Below are positions 30,845 through 38,564 of a DNA stretch of 47,012 nt, in pieces (position 1 is the stretch's first letter; each line of letters opens with the position of its first letter). The DNA is from a virus: IMG/VR virus record IMGVR_UViG_3300006916_000081, positions 1-47,012 of that record; one strand, written 5' to 3'. The position numbers and the translations under genes were made by a program. The notes beneath the pieces are model-generated. The model was given only the letters and a program-made list of their open reading frames with translations. It was not told the origin of the DNA and searched no databases.

Positions 30845-31834
30845 ATGAAAACAGCACTAATTACAGGCATTAATGGTCAAGATGGATCTTATCTTGCAGA
30901 GTTTCTTCTTAAGAAAGGTTATAAAGTATATGGTACTATCCGTCGTAACTCATCTCCTGAGTATAATACTACTAGGGTTGATCATATATTTGATAAGATT
31001 AATCTTGTCTATGCAGACTTGACTGATATGTCATCACTTGTTAGTGTACTTCAGACTGCTAGGCCAGACGAAATTTATAATCTTGCTGCTCAGTCTCATG
31101 TTCGTGTTAGCTTTGATGCTCCTATTTACACAGCCGAAGCAACCGGACTTGGTACCCTTAATCTACTTGAAGCTATTCGTTTGACTTGTCCTAAGGCTCG
31201 AGTTTATCAAGCTTCTTCGAGTGAGATGTTTGGTAATACTATTGATGAAGATGGGTTCCAGAGAGAAACAACTCAACTCAATCCTGTAAGTCCTTATGGA
31301 TGTGCAAAAGTATTCTCATACAACATTTGCAATAACTACAAGAATAGTTATGGTATGCACATTAGTAATGGTATTCTTTTTAATCATGAGTCGCCCAGAC
31401 GTGGTATCAATTTTGTAACTAATAAGGTTGTTAGTGGTGCTGTTGATATTAAGCAAGGTCGTAAGAAGTCTTTAACACTCGGTAACTTAGCTGCAAGTCG
31501 TGATTGGGGTCATGCTAAAGATTATGTCAAGGCTATGTGGTTAATACTTCAACAAGAGGAGCCAGACAATTATGTTTGTTCGACAGGTATATCACACACC
31601 GTTCAAGATCTTGTCGAGTATACATTTAACATACTTGGTGTTGATACTAAGTTGGTAAAGACATCGCAAAAATTTGAACGACCGGAAGAACTTGAACATC
31701 TCAAAGGAGATTCTACCAAGTTGAGAAATAAGTTGGGTTGGAAGCCAACATATACTTTTGAAACAATGCTGGATGAAATGATCTTTGTTGCAGCCAATAA
31801 GTATAATACAGATGTAGATACACACAAATTCTAA
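30845..31834 (+). CDS. gmd: GDP-mannose 4,6-dehydratase
   Basis: 329 residues from ATG 30845 (MKTALITGINGQDGSY). Rossmann motif TGINGQDGSYLAEFLL, YGTIRRNSS near 35, LAAQSHVRVSF near 77, SSSEMFGN near 121, catalytic SPYGCAK near 144-150, and GNLAASRDWGHAKDYVKAMW near 214 are all characteristic of GMD. It makes GDP-4-keto-6-deoxy-D-mannose, the precursor of GDP-fucose, colitose and perosamine. It starts 1 base after the PLP-enzyme gene. Confidence 0.93.
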   Translation: MKTALITGINGQDGSYLAEFLLKKGYKVYGTIRRNSSPEYNTTRVDHIFDKINLVYADLTDMSSLVSVLQTARPDEIYNLAAQSHVRVSFDAPIYTAEATGLGTLNLLEAIRLTCPKARVYQASSSEMFGNTIDEDGFQRETTQLNPVSPYGCAKVFSYNICNNYKNSYGMHISNGILFNHESPRRGINFVTNKVVSGAVDIKQGRKKSLTLGNLAASRDWGHAKDYVKAMWLILQQEEPDNYVCSTGISHTVQDLVEYTFNILGVDTKLVKTSQKFERPEELEHLKGDSTKLRNKLGWKPTYTFETMLDEMIFVAANKYNTDVDTHKF

Positions 31835-31835
31835 A

Positions 31836-32258
31836 ATGTTTATATCACACCGTGGTAATTTAAATGGACCTAGTACGGACTTTGAAAATCGCCCTGACTA
31901 TATTATTGAGACGTTAAATCAAGGATATGATGTAGAAACTGATGTATGGTATCTTAAAGGTATGTATTACTTAGGTCATGATTTACCGCAATATAAAATA
32001 CAATTTGATTTTTTATTACAAAATAAATTATGGTTACATTGCAAAAATAATGCTGCTTTTATAAAATTGTTAGAAGCAAAAACTAACTGCTTTTTCCAAG
32101 AAAATGAGTTAGTTGTATTAACAGGACATGGTTATAGATGGTATCATTCTGAAAGTATAGATATGAATATTGAATATGATAGTAAAAGTATTGTTGCAAT
32201 TCCTAATCAACAGTATAATATTAAAGAAATTAATATTTGTTCAGACTATTTACTATGA
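31836..32258 (+). CDS. Short glycerophosphodiester phosphodiesterase-like protein
   Basis: 140 residues. FISHRGNLNGP at the N-terminus, then FENRPDYIIETLNQGYDVETDVWYL-like residues and YLGHD near 46, match the GDPD active-site blocks (HRG, E.D, HD). Families are usually about 250 residues, so this is a reduced version containing only the first half of the barrel. It could be a variant enzyme for phosphodiester or polyol phosphate groups in a surface glycan. Its stop overlaps the next start (ATGA). Confidence 0.6.
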   Translation: MFISHRGNLNGPSTDFENRPDYIIETLNQGYDVETDVWYLKGMYYLGHDLPQYKIQFDFLLQNKLWLHCKNNAAFIKLLEAKTNCFFQENELVVLTGHGYRWYHSESIDMNIEYDSKSIVAIPNQQYNIKEINICSDYLL

Positions 32259-32776
32259 TTAAATTACTTATTTTAGATGTTGATGGAGTTCTTACCGATG
32301 GTAAGAAATATTACGATAATACAGGTTTAGCAAAGTATAAAACTTTTTGCGATAAAGATTTTTCAGCTATTAAGAAATTTAAATCTGCTGGAGTAAAAGT
32401 AATTTTTCTTTCTGGGGATACTAATATTAACGAGTCAATTGCAAAAAATAGATCAATAGATTTTTATGCTTCTAGAAGCGTATGCAAAAGTGCTTTCATA
32501 AACATATTTAAAAATACCTATAATATATCATCAGAAGAAATGTGTTATGTAGGGGATGATATTTTTGACTTGAGTATTATGAAGGCAGTTGGGTATAGCT
32601 TTTGCCCATCTGATGCTGTTAAAACTATTCGAAAGTATTGCTGTGGAAATATTTTAGACCGTGTCGGGGGAGATAATTGTATAGATAAATTATTTGATGA
32701 ATGTGAAAGTAGAAATATAATACCTCCTTTTAATGAAGAATTATTTTATAATTTAGATAAAGATGACAAGTTCTAA
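32255..32776 (+). CDS. KdsC-like HAD phosphatase
   Basis: 173 residues from ATG 32255. LLILDVDGVLTDG near 4-16 is the DxD HAD motif I in the form typical of KdsC/NeuA-associated phosphatases. FLSGD near 51 is motif II and CYVGDDIFDLSIMKAVG near 94-110 is motif IV. It would hydrolyse a sugar-acid phosphate or another sugar phosphate. It stands directly before a PfkB-type kinase and a nucleotidyltransferase-RpiB fusion. Confidence 0.82.
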   Translation: MIKLLILDVDGVLTDGKKYYDNTGLAKYKTFCDKDFSAIKKFKSAGVKVIFLSGDTNINESIAKNRSIDFYASRSVCKSAFINIFKNTYNISSEEMCYVGDDIFDLSIMKAVGYSFCPSDAVKTIRKYCCGNILDRVGGDNCIDKLFDECESRNIIPPFNEELFYNLDKDDKF

Positions 32777-33443
32777 CGTTACATTATATGGCCATTTGAC
32801 ATATGATACTATTTTTGATGGTAATAAATCTTACGAAACAATCGGTAGTATAGGTAACGTTTGGAAAGCTTTTATAAATTTTTCAACTAATATTAATGTC
32901 AGAATAGAACCAACAGAAATAGGAGAGGCTTTAATTTATGTTGATAGAGAAAAGGTGCGACGTGCTTCAACTGCAGCATTATCTATAAAGACGAGAGTGC
33001 CCTTTATACAGTTGACTGATTGGTCACACATATTATACCTCAACCAACTTAACGATTTAGAATTTGTAGAGGAGGTTGCTTCAACTAGTAAAAAAATATC
33101 TGCAGATATTTGTGCTGGGAAACCTCTTAAGAATTTAAAGGTTTTACAATTTATAGATTTACTCTTTATATCAGATGAAGACTTATGGATGCCTATTAAT
33201 GAACTTCGTAAATACGTTAAAGGTGATATAATAGTACACTATACATCAGGTAGCACATATTATGGACAAGATACATTCTCAACGAAAGTCGAGGATATTT
33301 TGAAAGGGGTAAATATTCTTGGAGCAGGAGATACTTTTGCTGCAGCAACTATTACTAATTTAATTAGTAAAAAGCCGGTCAAAGAAGCAGTTGCAATTGC
33401 ACATTCTATGACATATAATTTAATTAAGAAGAATAATGAGTAA
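32763..33443 (+). CDS. Short PfkB-family (ribokinase-like) sugar kinase
   Basis: 226 residues, shorter than usual PfkB kinases (about 300). The C-terminal signature ILGAGDTFAAATITNLI near 181-197 contains the catalytic GAGD. VTLYGHLTYDTIFDG at the N-terminus and LFISDEDLW near 135 fit the fold. The missing length lies in the N-terminal half, where the lid is. Related RfaE/HldE N-domains phosphorylate heptose-7-phosphate. It overlaps the phosphatase gene by 14 bases and the next gene by 8. Confidence 0.72.
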   Translation: MTSSNVTLYGHLTYDTIFDGNKSYETIGSIGNVWKAFINFSTNINVRIEPTEIGEALIYVDREKVRRASTAALSIKTRVPFIQLTDWSHILYLNQLNDLEFVEEVASTSKKISADICAGKPLKNLKVLQFIDLLFISDEDLWMPINELRKYVKGDIIVHYTSGSTYYGQDTFSTKVEDILKGVNILGAGDTFAAATITNLISKKPVKEAVAIAHSMTYNLIKKNNE

Positions 33444-34608
33444 GGTTAATATTTTAATACCTATTGCAGGTAAAGGACAGAGGTTTGTAGACGCTGATTA
33501 TGCAATGCCAAAGCAACTTATAATGGTAGGCGATACGCAAATGATCGATTTAAGTCTTGATTCAATTGATAATAAAGATGAGTGTAATCTTATTTTCTGT
33601 ATACGACGCGATCATGTAAGTGATTACTCGCTTGATACTATTTTAAAACATCGGTATGGTAACGATATTAAAATTATTATTTTAGATAAGATTACCCGAG
33701 GTTCAGTAGAGACTTGTTTAATGGCTGAAGATTACATTAATAATGATGATCCATTGTTAATTTATACTTTAGATGTTTTCTTTGAACCGTTCTTTGACCC
33801 AACAAAAATTGATACATCTGTTGATGGTACTATTCTTACATTTAAGAGTAATAATAATGGATATAGTTACGCAAAATTAGATGACAATAATCTGGTTACA
33901 CAAACTGCTGAGAAGGAAGTTATAAGTGAGAATGCTGCAGTAGGGGTGTATACATTTTCAAAAGGTTCAGATTTTGTAAAATATGCTAAGGTAATGATCG
34001 ATCAAGATATTACAACCAAAGGAGAATTTTATATTTGCCCCTTATATAATCTAATGATTAAAAATGGTAAGCGTATTACTATTGAAGAGGTTGATAAAAT
34101 GCATTTGATGGGCACTCCTAGTGAGCTTGAGTTTTTCTTAACCCATACACTAGTCAAATTTGGCGATAAACCTATTGCTATTTGCGCAGATCATTCCGGA
34201 TTTGATCTTAAAAATCAAGCATGTGAGGTTTTAGATGCGCTTGGTATACGTTATGTTGATTATGGTACATTTGTAAATAAAGATTGTGATTATAATGATT
34301 ATGTTTCACAAGCAGTTGAAGCAGTTAGTCGTGGTTATAGTGATCATGTTATTGCGTTTTGCCGAACAGGTCAGGGGGTTAATATAGCTGGTAATAAATA
34401 TAAAGGTATTAGAGCAGCATTGATATCTGATGAATATACTGCTGAGCATGCAGTAAGACATAATTGCGCTAATTATTTTTCTATACCAGCGAGAACTGTA
34501 GATAAAAAAATGTTTGAACTCATAATAAACATTTTACAAGTAACCACATTTGATGGTGGCAGGCATATTCCAAGAATAACAAAAGCTGAATCAAATGAAA
34601 AAGTATAA
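33436..34608 (+). CDS. Fusion of sugar nucleotidyltransferase and RpiB-type isomerase
   Basis: 390 residues, two domains. Residues 1-235 are a GT-A-like nucleotidyltransferase: ILIPIAGKGQRF at 6-17 is the NTP-binding loop (G-x-G-x-R-F), YAMPKQL at 22-28 supplies the Lys, and TLDVFF near 111-116 is the metal Asp position. Residues 246-385 match RpiB/LacAB isomerases: IAICADHSGFDLK, FCRTGQGVNIAGNKYKGIRA near 308-327, and FDGGRHIPRI near the end. The fusion joins an isomerase of pentose (or similar) phosphate to NDP-sugar formation. I know of no standard enzyme with this order. Confidence 0.8.
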   Translation: MSKVNILIPIAGKGQRFVDADYAMPKQLIMVGDTQMIDLSLDSIDNKDECNLIFCIRRDHVSDYSLDTILKHRYGNDIKIIILDKITRGSVETCLMAEDYINNDDPLLIYTLDVFFEPFFDPTKIDTSVDGTILTFKSNNNGYSYAKLDDNNLVTQTAEKEVISENAAVGVYTFSKGSDFVKYAKVMIDQDITTKGEFYICPLYNLMIKNGKRITIEEVDKMHLMGTPSELEFFLTHTLVKFGDKPIAICADHSGFDLKNQACEVLDALGIRYVDYGTFVNKDCDYNDYVSQAVEAVSRGYSDHVIAFCRTGQGVNIAGNKYKGIRAALISDEYTAEHAVRHNCANYFSIPARTVDKKMFELIINILQVTTFDGGRHIPRITKAESNEKV

Positions 34609-34921
34609 TATAAAGGATATGGTAAATGGTTGGGTAGTTGGTAACTTCGACCCTTCTGTGTTAAAGACGGAAAAATTTGAAGTAGGCTATCATAAGTATA
34701 AAAAAGGTGCACCGACGCAAAATCACTACCATAAAAAAAGCACAGAAATTAATATTGTCGTTTCTGGAGATGTTGAAATAAATGGAGAAAGATTTCGCGA
34801 AGGGGAAATATTTGTACTTGAACCATACTCTGTATCAGAGTCGTCTTTTCATAAGAACACCGATTTAATTGTGATTAGAGATGCATCTTATACAGATGAT
34901 AAATATATCATAAATGAATAA
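34595..34921 (+). CDS. Small cupin-domain protein
   Basis: 108 residues. QNHYHKKSTEINIVVSGDVE near 42-61 is cupin motif 1 (HxH...E, G), and GEIFVLEPYSVSESSFHKNT near 70-89 is motif 2 with its His. A single-domain cupin could be an epimerase/isomerase of a sugar or a sensor. It overlaps both neighbours, within the sugar cassette. Confidence 0.78.
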   Translation: MKKYNIKDMVNGWVVGNFDPSVLKTEKFEVGYHKYKKGAPTQNHYHKKSTEINIVVSGDVEINGERFREGEIFVLEPYSVSESSFHKNTDLIVIRDASYTDDKYIINE

Positions 34922-35582
34922 GGCACTTGCTATTTTTGGACAACAAAGGTTTGTCGATTTAGGTATACATTCCCTCAAACAGAACATTGTAGATTTTAAT
35001 GATTATGATGTTTTTATACACACTTGGGAAGACGGTAAAAAGAATGAAAATTTAATTTATGAGTTGTGGGAACCCAAAGAGATTATAATTGAGAAACAAA
35101 TTAATTTTAGTGATAACCCAGTTGAGTTAATTCACAAATCTATATTCTATAGTACATCACAAGTATTTAAATTAATTAAAAGTTCAGATAAAAATTATGA
35201 TGCAATTATTAGAACCCGTTTTGATGTTTGTTTAGATAATCTAAAATTAGACATATCAAACTTTGATATGAGTAGTAATATGATTTATGCACCAGATGTT
35301 TGTCACAATCCAGCGGTTTTATCTGATTTTTTAATGTTTGGTAATAGTAATAACATGCAGATTTTTGAAGATATGTTTGATAATTATGAAGATTATAAAA
35401 GTCAAGGAGTAAATGTCTTTTCAGGAGAAGAAATTATTAACAAGGCGATGATAGATGCATCTATAAATAAAGGAAAAACGGCACATAAAGCATATCTTAT
35501 ACGCCAAGAAGGTTTTGGTAGAATAACAAATTATTGGGTCGCTAAAAATCATGAGATAGTAACTAAATATTTGCCTTCTTAA
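34914..35582 (+). CDS. Putative glycosyltransferase-like protein of an LPS/capsule type
   Basis: 222 residues. The N-terminus KALAIFGQQRF and YDVFIHTWEDG near 30-40, then YDAIIRTRFDVCLDN near 98-112, are found together in proteins of bacterial surface-polysaccharide loci annotated as glycosyltransferases of GT-A type, where RxRxD takes the place of DxD. No direct functional evidence. It overlaps the cupin gene by 8 bases. Confidence 0.6.
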   Translation: MNKALAIFGQQRFVDLGIHSLKQNIVDFNDYDVFIHTWEDGKKNENLIYELWEPKEIIIEKQINFSDNPVELIHKSIFYSTSQVFKLIKSSDKNYDAIIRTRFDVCLDNLKLDISNFDMSSNMIYAPDVCHNPAVLSDFLMFGNSNNMQIFEDMFDNYEDYKSQGVNVFSGEEIINKAMIDASINKGKTAHKAYLIRQEGFGRITNYWVAKNHEIVTKYLPS

Positions 35583-35598
35583 TATATAGATATATACT
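35571..35598 (+). promoter_or_regulatory. Early (sigma70-type) promoter of the DUF366-like gene
   Basis: TTGCCT, 16 bp, TATACT, then 9 bases to the ATG at 35608. Confidence 0.5.
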
Positions 35599-35607
35599 AG
35601 TAGAGTA

Positions 35608-36189
35608 ATGATTATTGAACAAGACATATATGATGGATCTTTGATTCATAACCGATTTGCGTATGAATATTTTCGTAAAGATGTTTCTCCGGTAGGTAAC
35701 ATTGTCGCGTTTCGCGCTCCAATGGAAGTTAAAGATAATCTAATTGACTTAGAAGATACTCTAACAGATGATTATATTTCTTCTAAAGATGCAATTAATT
35801 TATGTTGGGAGATACCTAATTTATGTCCACTAGGAGCTGTTGCGTTTCAACGTTTATTCAATACAGCGGTTGCTCAACTACTATCCGAATATATTAAGCT
35901 TCCTATTTCAATGAAGGGAGATGATCTTATGGTTATTGATAAGTTTAAAGGTTCTGATGGTGAGGAAAGAGAAGAAGGTAAAGTAAGTGTTTCTATTACC
36001 TATAGTAAAGAAAACGTCGCGTTAGGACATACAGCACTTAATGTTGATGCAGGTAAAAACGCTCCAGGTTTTGCTTATTCATCAAAGTTATCAGATGAAG
36101 ATGTTGAGAGTCTTATGATTAAAATTTGTAATTACTTTAATTATGAAATTAGAGATCAGTTTGTAGCTACAACAAAAGTAATTGTATAA
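35608..36189 (+). CDS. DUF366-like conserved protein
   Basis: 193 residues. GNIVAFRAPMEV near 30-41, LIDLEDTLTDDYISSKDAI near 46-64 and LCWEIPN near 66 fit my memory of the DUF366 family (PF04017), a conserved archaeal/bacterial family with no proven function. It has its own promoter and interrupts the glycosyltransferase genes. Family assignment is uncertain. Confidence 0.5.
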   Translation: MIIEQDIYDGSLIHNRFAYEYFRKDVSPVGNIVAFRAPMEVKDNLIDLEDTLTDDYISSKDAINLCWEIPNLCPLGAVAFQRLFNTAVAQLLSEYIKLPISMKGDDLMVIDKFKGSDGEEREEGKVSVSITYSKENVALGHTALNVDAGKNAPGFAYSSKLSDEDVESLMIKICNYFNYEIRDQFVATTKVIV

Positions 36190-37046
36190 TGATTGTTGAG
36201 TATTACGGTGTTGGTGAAAACGTTTGTGAGTGGGATTACCTACAAAATATACTTAAATGCATTACATTAAATGATGATTATAAAATACATGTTGTAAGTG
36301 TAACACAAGAATGGGATTATAGAGACAAAGTAATACTTAATAGCGACAAGAAGAATATTATTATTGGTCTTTCAGACGAATTTATGACAAATAATATTCC
36401 TAAACAGTGGCAAGATAGCTGCACTGTTTTTAAAGCGTACCTAACATCAGATCAAGAGTTAAAGAATGTTCACGCCTTTCCATTAGGTTATAATAAAAAG
36501 CATGTAAAGCTTAAAAATAAAATAATTGCCGATAGAAGTATAGATGTCTTTTTCGCTGGTCATATGTCATCAGCGAATAGAGTTAAGTTTATGAGACCCG
36601 TTATTGAATTTTTTAATCAGATGTCTCATGATAAAAGACCTAAATTAGATTTTAATATTTCTCGTGGTTTTAATATGGGGTTATCAGGTGAACAATATTC
36701 AGAAAAATTACATGATTCGAAAATAGTAGTTTGTCCTGCAGGGAATGTTAGTATGGAAACATTTAGACATTATGAAGCAATGAGAAGTGGAGCTGTAGTT
36801 GTATCCCCTAAATTACAGGAAACAAAAATATACAAGGATGCTGCTATCTGTCAAGTTGAAGATTGGGATAAAGATATTGGTAATGTAATTATGGATTTAT
36901 TATCAGATTTAGATATGCTACAATTAGTGCAAAACCGGCAGCAGCAAACTTATAATAATAGATTTAAAGCTAAGTCAGTTGCTAAATATATTACAAATAT
37001 TATAATGGAGAATACATGTTATGAATTTCTTTCAGTTACAAAATAA
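36189..37046 (+). CDS. Exostosin-like glycosyltransferase
   Basis: 285 residues. DVFFAGHMSSANRVKFMRPV near 116-135 and YSEKLHDSKIVVCPAGN, METFRHYEAMRSGAVVVSP near 172-210 match the exostosin/GT47-type donor-binding region (SKFCLCP.G, R..EA...G.VPV). It is the last of the sugar genes. The start overlaps the previous stop (TAATG) and its end overlaps the 62-like gene by 26 bases. Confidence 0.72.
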   Translation: MIVEYYGVGENVCEWDYLQNILKCITLNDDYKIHVVSVTQEWDYRDKVILNSDKKNIIIGLSDEFMTNNIPKQWQDSCTVFKAYLTSDQELKNVHAFPLGYNKKHVKLKNKIIADRSIDVFFAGHMSSANRVKFMRPVIEFFNQMSHDKRPKLDFNISRGFNMGLSGEQYSEKLHDSKIVVCPAGNVSMETFRHYEAMRSGAVVVSPKLQETKIYKDAAICQVEDWDKDIGNVIMDLLSDLDMLQLVQNRQQQTYNNRFKAKSVAKYITNIIMENTCYEFLSVTK

Positions 37047-37398
37047 ACTATTTTACTCCAATAAGCAAAAGCAACCGGATCCGTTAGATCAAGAAGGTGA
37101 GCAGTCATTTGTACCTTTTCTCTTCAATAGATGGCTCACAATGTACAGTAAAGAAACTGTTGGCTTTGTAAATGAGACTCTTAATAAATATTGTGGTATT
37201 TTTGATACTGATAAGCAAAAAACGTATAAGTTTTACTTTAATTTAATACCTAGGCTCAAATTTAAACGTATTAGTTATATTAAGAAGCCTAAAAAAGATA
37301 AAGATAAGCAAGATGAAGCTGATCAACTTAAGATGATCGCGAAGAATAAAAATATGTCTGTTCGAGAGCTGGAGATATACAAGAATCTGCTTGATTAA
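37021..37398 (+). CDS. 62: Clamp-loader small subunit gp62-like
   Basis: 125 residues. FVPFLFNRWLTMYSKETVGF near 30-49, then YFNLIPRLKFKRISYIKKPK near 72-91 and a C-terminal MSVRELEIYKNLL, reproduce the order of T4 gp62 (MVENALSQFP, YLMAAVPRGKRYGKWAK, DAINYKSIL). gp62 works with gp44 to load the sliding clamp gp45. T4 gp62 is longer (187), and gp44 is not adjacent here. Confidence 0.65.
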   Translation: MNFFQLQNKLFYSNKQKQPDPLDQEGEQSFVPFLFNRWLTMYSKETVGFVNETLNKYCGIFDTDKQKTYKFYFNLIPRLKFKRISYIKKPKKDKDKQDEADQLKMIAKNKNMSVRELEIYKNLLD

Positions 37399-37410
37399 TT
37401 TTCAACTAGT

Positions 37411-37418
37411 TGTAAATA
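37411..37418 (+). promoter_or_regulatory. Late-type promoter box
   Basis: TGTAAATA, 5 bases, ATG at 37424. It decides the start: the longer frame from 37391 would contain the promoter. Confidence 0.6.
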
Positions 37419-37423
37419 TAAGT

Positions 37424-37840
37424 ATGGCACAAAGAAGTATTGATACTCTAGCTCCTCAAAAGCATCTTATTGACCTCTCGACAAATAATGATGGAGATGT
37501 TGGTCTTACAGATGAGTTTGAACTTACAATGATTTTTGATGATATTCTACTAGTTGAATACGTTGATGAAAATGATACAGGTGAAATTGAACGAAATGGT
37601 ATATTCGTACCAACTAACGCTTTGACAAAAGCTTGGCGTAAAGCCAGAGTTATTTTAGCTGGTCCAAAAGCTGAATATACAAAACCTGGTGATATTGTTA
37701 TTTTTCCAAATAATCTAGGCGTTACCGTAGCTAACATTGATGTAAATGGCTCGGCTGTAAAGAAGGGAATCTTCCTTAATGAAGATCGTTTATTTGGAAT
37801 TTGTAAATTGAAGAATGATAATACAAAGAGCAGCTCTTGA
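37424..37840 (+). CDS. 31: GroES-like co-chaperonin (gp31-type)
   Basis: 138 residues from ATG 37424. FDDILLVEYVDENDTGEIER near 38-57, GIFVPTNA, RKARVILAGPKAEYTKPGDI near 74-93 and a C-terminal FLNEDRLFGICK follow the Cpn10 order: N-terminal strand, mobile loop at the DENDTGEIERNG region, V+AVGPG, GD, and ED-hhA/G. T4 gp31 replaces GroES for folding the major capsid protein gp23. Its late-type promoter fits that role. Similarity to GroES is moderate. Confidence 0.72.
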   Translation: MAQRSIDTLAPQKHLIDLSTNNDGDVGLTDEFELTMIFDDILLVEYVDENDTGEIERNGIFVPTNALTKAWRKARVILAGPKAEYTKPGDIVIFPNNLGVTVANIDVNGSAVKKGIFLNEDRLFGICKLKNDNTKSSS

Positions 37841-38189
37841 TTCACTATTATTAAATAATGTATGTGAAATAAGATTTGTAAGACGTCGACCTAGAGCGGG
37901 GGACGGCCCTACAAGAAGAATGCTATGTACAAAGTCTTATGACTTATTAAATTCTGTAAATGGTAGAACTACATTAAACTATGCCCCTCCTAAAGGACCG
38001 GTAAAAATTAATGAAGCAGCGGAAAATGTTTTAGTTGTATGGGATATATTAATGCAAAGTTATCGGACTATAAGTATGAACTCTTGCGATCTTATTGAGC
38101 AAATTCCAACTAATGATTTTTGGGAATATTTTAATGAGAATATATACCCAATGTCTCCGGAACAAAAATATAACTTTATGAACTCATGA
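37815..38189 (+). CDS. WYL_2-like (DUF2693-type) phage protein
   Basis: 124 residues. LLLNNVCEIRFVRRRP near 11-26, RMLCTKSYDLLNSVNGR near 35-51, LNYAPPKG, and VVWDILMQSYRTISMNSCDL near 73-92 form the SH3-like WYL_2 family of T4-like phages. Function unknown; a basic N-terminal patch could bind nucleic acid. It overlaps the co-chaperonin gene by 26 bases. Confidence 0.7.
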   Translation: MIIQRAALDSLLLNNVCEIRFVRRRPRAGDGPTRRMLCTKSYDLLNSVNGRTTLNYAPPKGPVKINEAAENVLVVWDILMQSYRTISMNSCDLIEQIPTNDFWEYFNENIYPMSPEQKYNFMNS

Positions 38190-38539
38190 ACGTATCACTT
38201 GAAAAATTTTCCGATTGCATAAAACCATATCTACTTCAAACGGTTGCTATATGTACGGACCGTAAAGTTATTAGGAAAGGTAAATTACGAATTTTTCAAA
38301 TTAAACAGCATTATGCTAAACTAACTTTAGAAGATGAAGTAAGAACACGTATATATGAAATACCTTACCCGTTTGATATATCAACAGTGGGTACAAAAAC
38401 AATACTTTGCTATAAGTTGGATAAATTTTTAAATGTAGGCGACTTACAATTACAGGTTAAATTTTTAGATTCATCTAAGAAGTCCAAGATATATAATGAA
38501 AATTTGTATATAATGCCTTTAGATGAAGTTGATTTATAG
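38186..38539 (+). CDS. Phage protein of unknown function
   Basis: 117 residues, basic and beta-rich in pattern (KAVIRKGKLRIFQIKQHYAK-like stretch near 27-45). No motif recognised. Start overlaps the previous stop (ATGA), so it is probably translated with the WYL_2-like gene. Its last codons contain the -35 of the helicase promoter. Confidence 0.6.
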   Translation: MNVSLEKFSDCIKPYLLQTVAICTDRKVIRKGKLRIFQIKQHYAKLTLEDEVRTRIYEIPYPFDISTVGTKTILCYKLDKFLNVGDLQLQVKFLDSSKKSKIYNENLYIMPLDEVDL

Positions 38540-38556
38540 CAGCTCGCGACTATAAT
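38529..38556 (+). promoter_or_regulatory. Early (sigma70-type) promoter of the DinG-like helicase
   Basis: TTGATT, 16 bp, TATAAT, then 8 bases to the GTG start at 38565. Confidence 0.7.
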
Positions 38557-38564
38557 CATTGTAG

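Noticed and set aside
37456-37845. 129-codon minus-strand frame over the co-chaperonin gene
   Set aside because: Antisense shadow of a gene with recognisable GroES-like motifs and a promoter.
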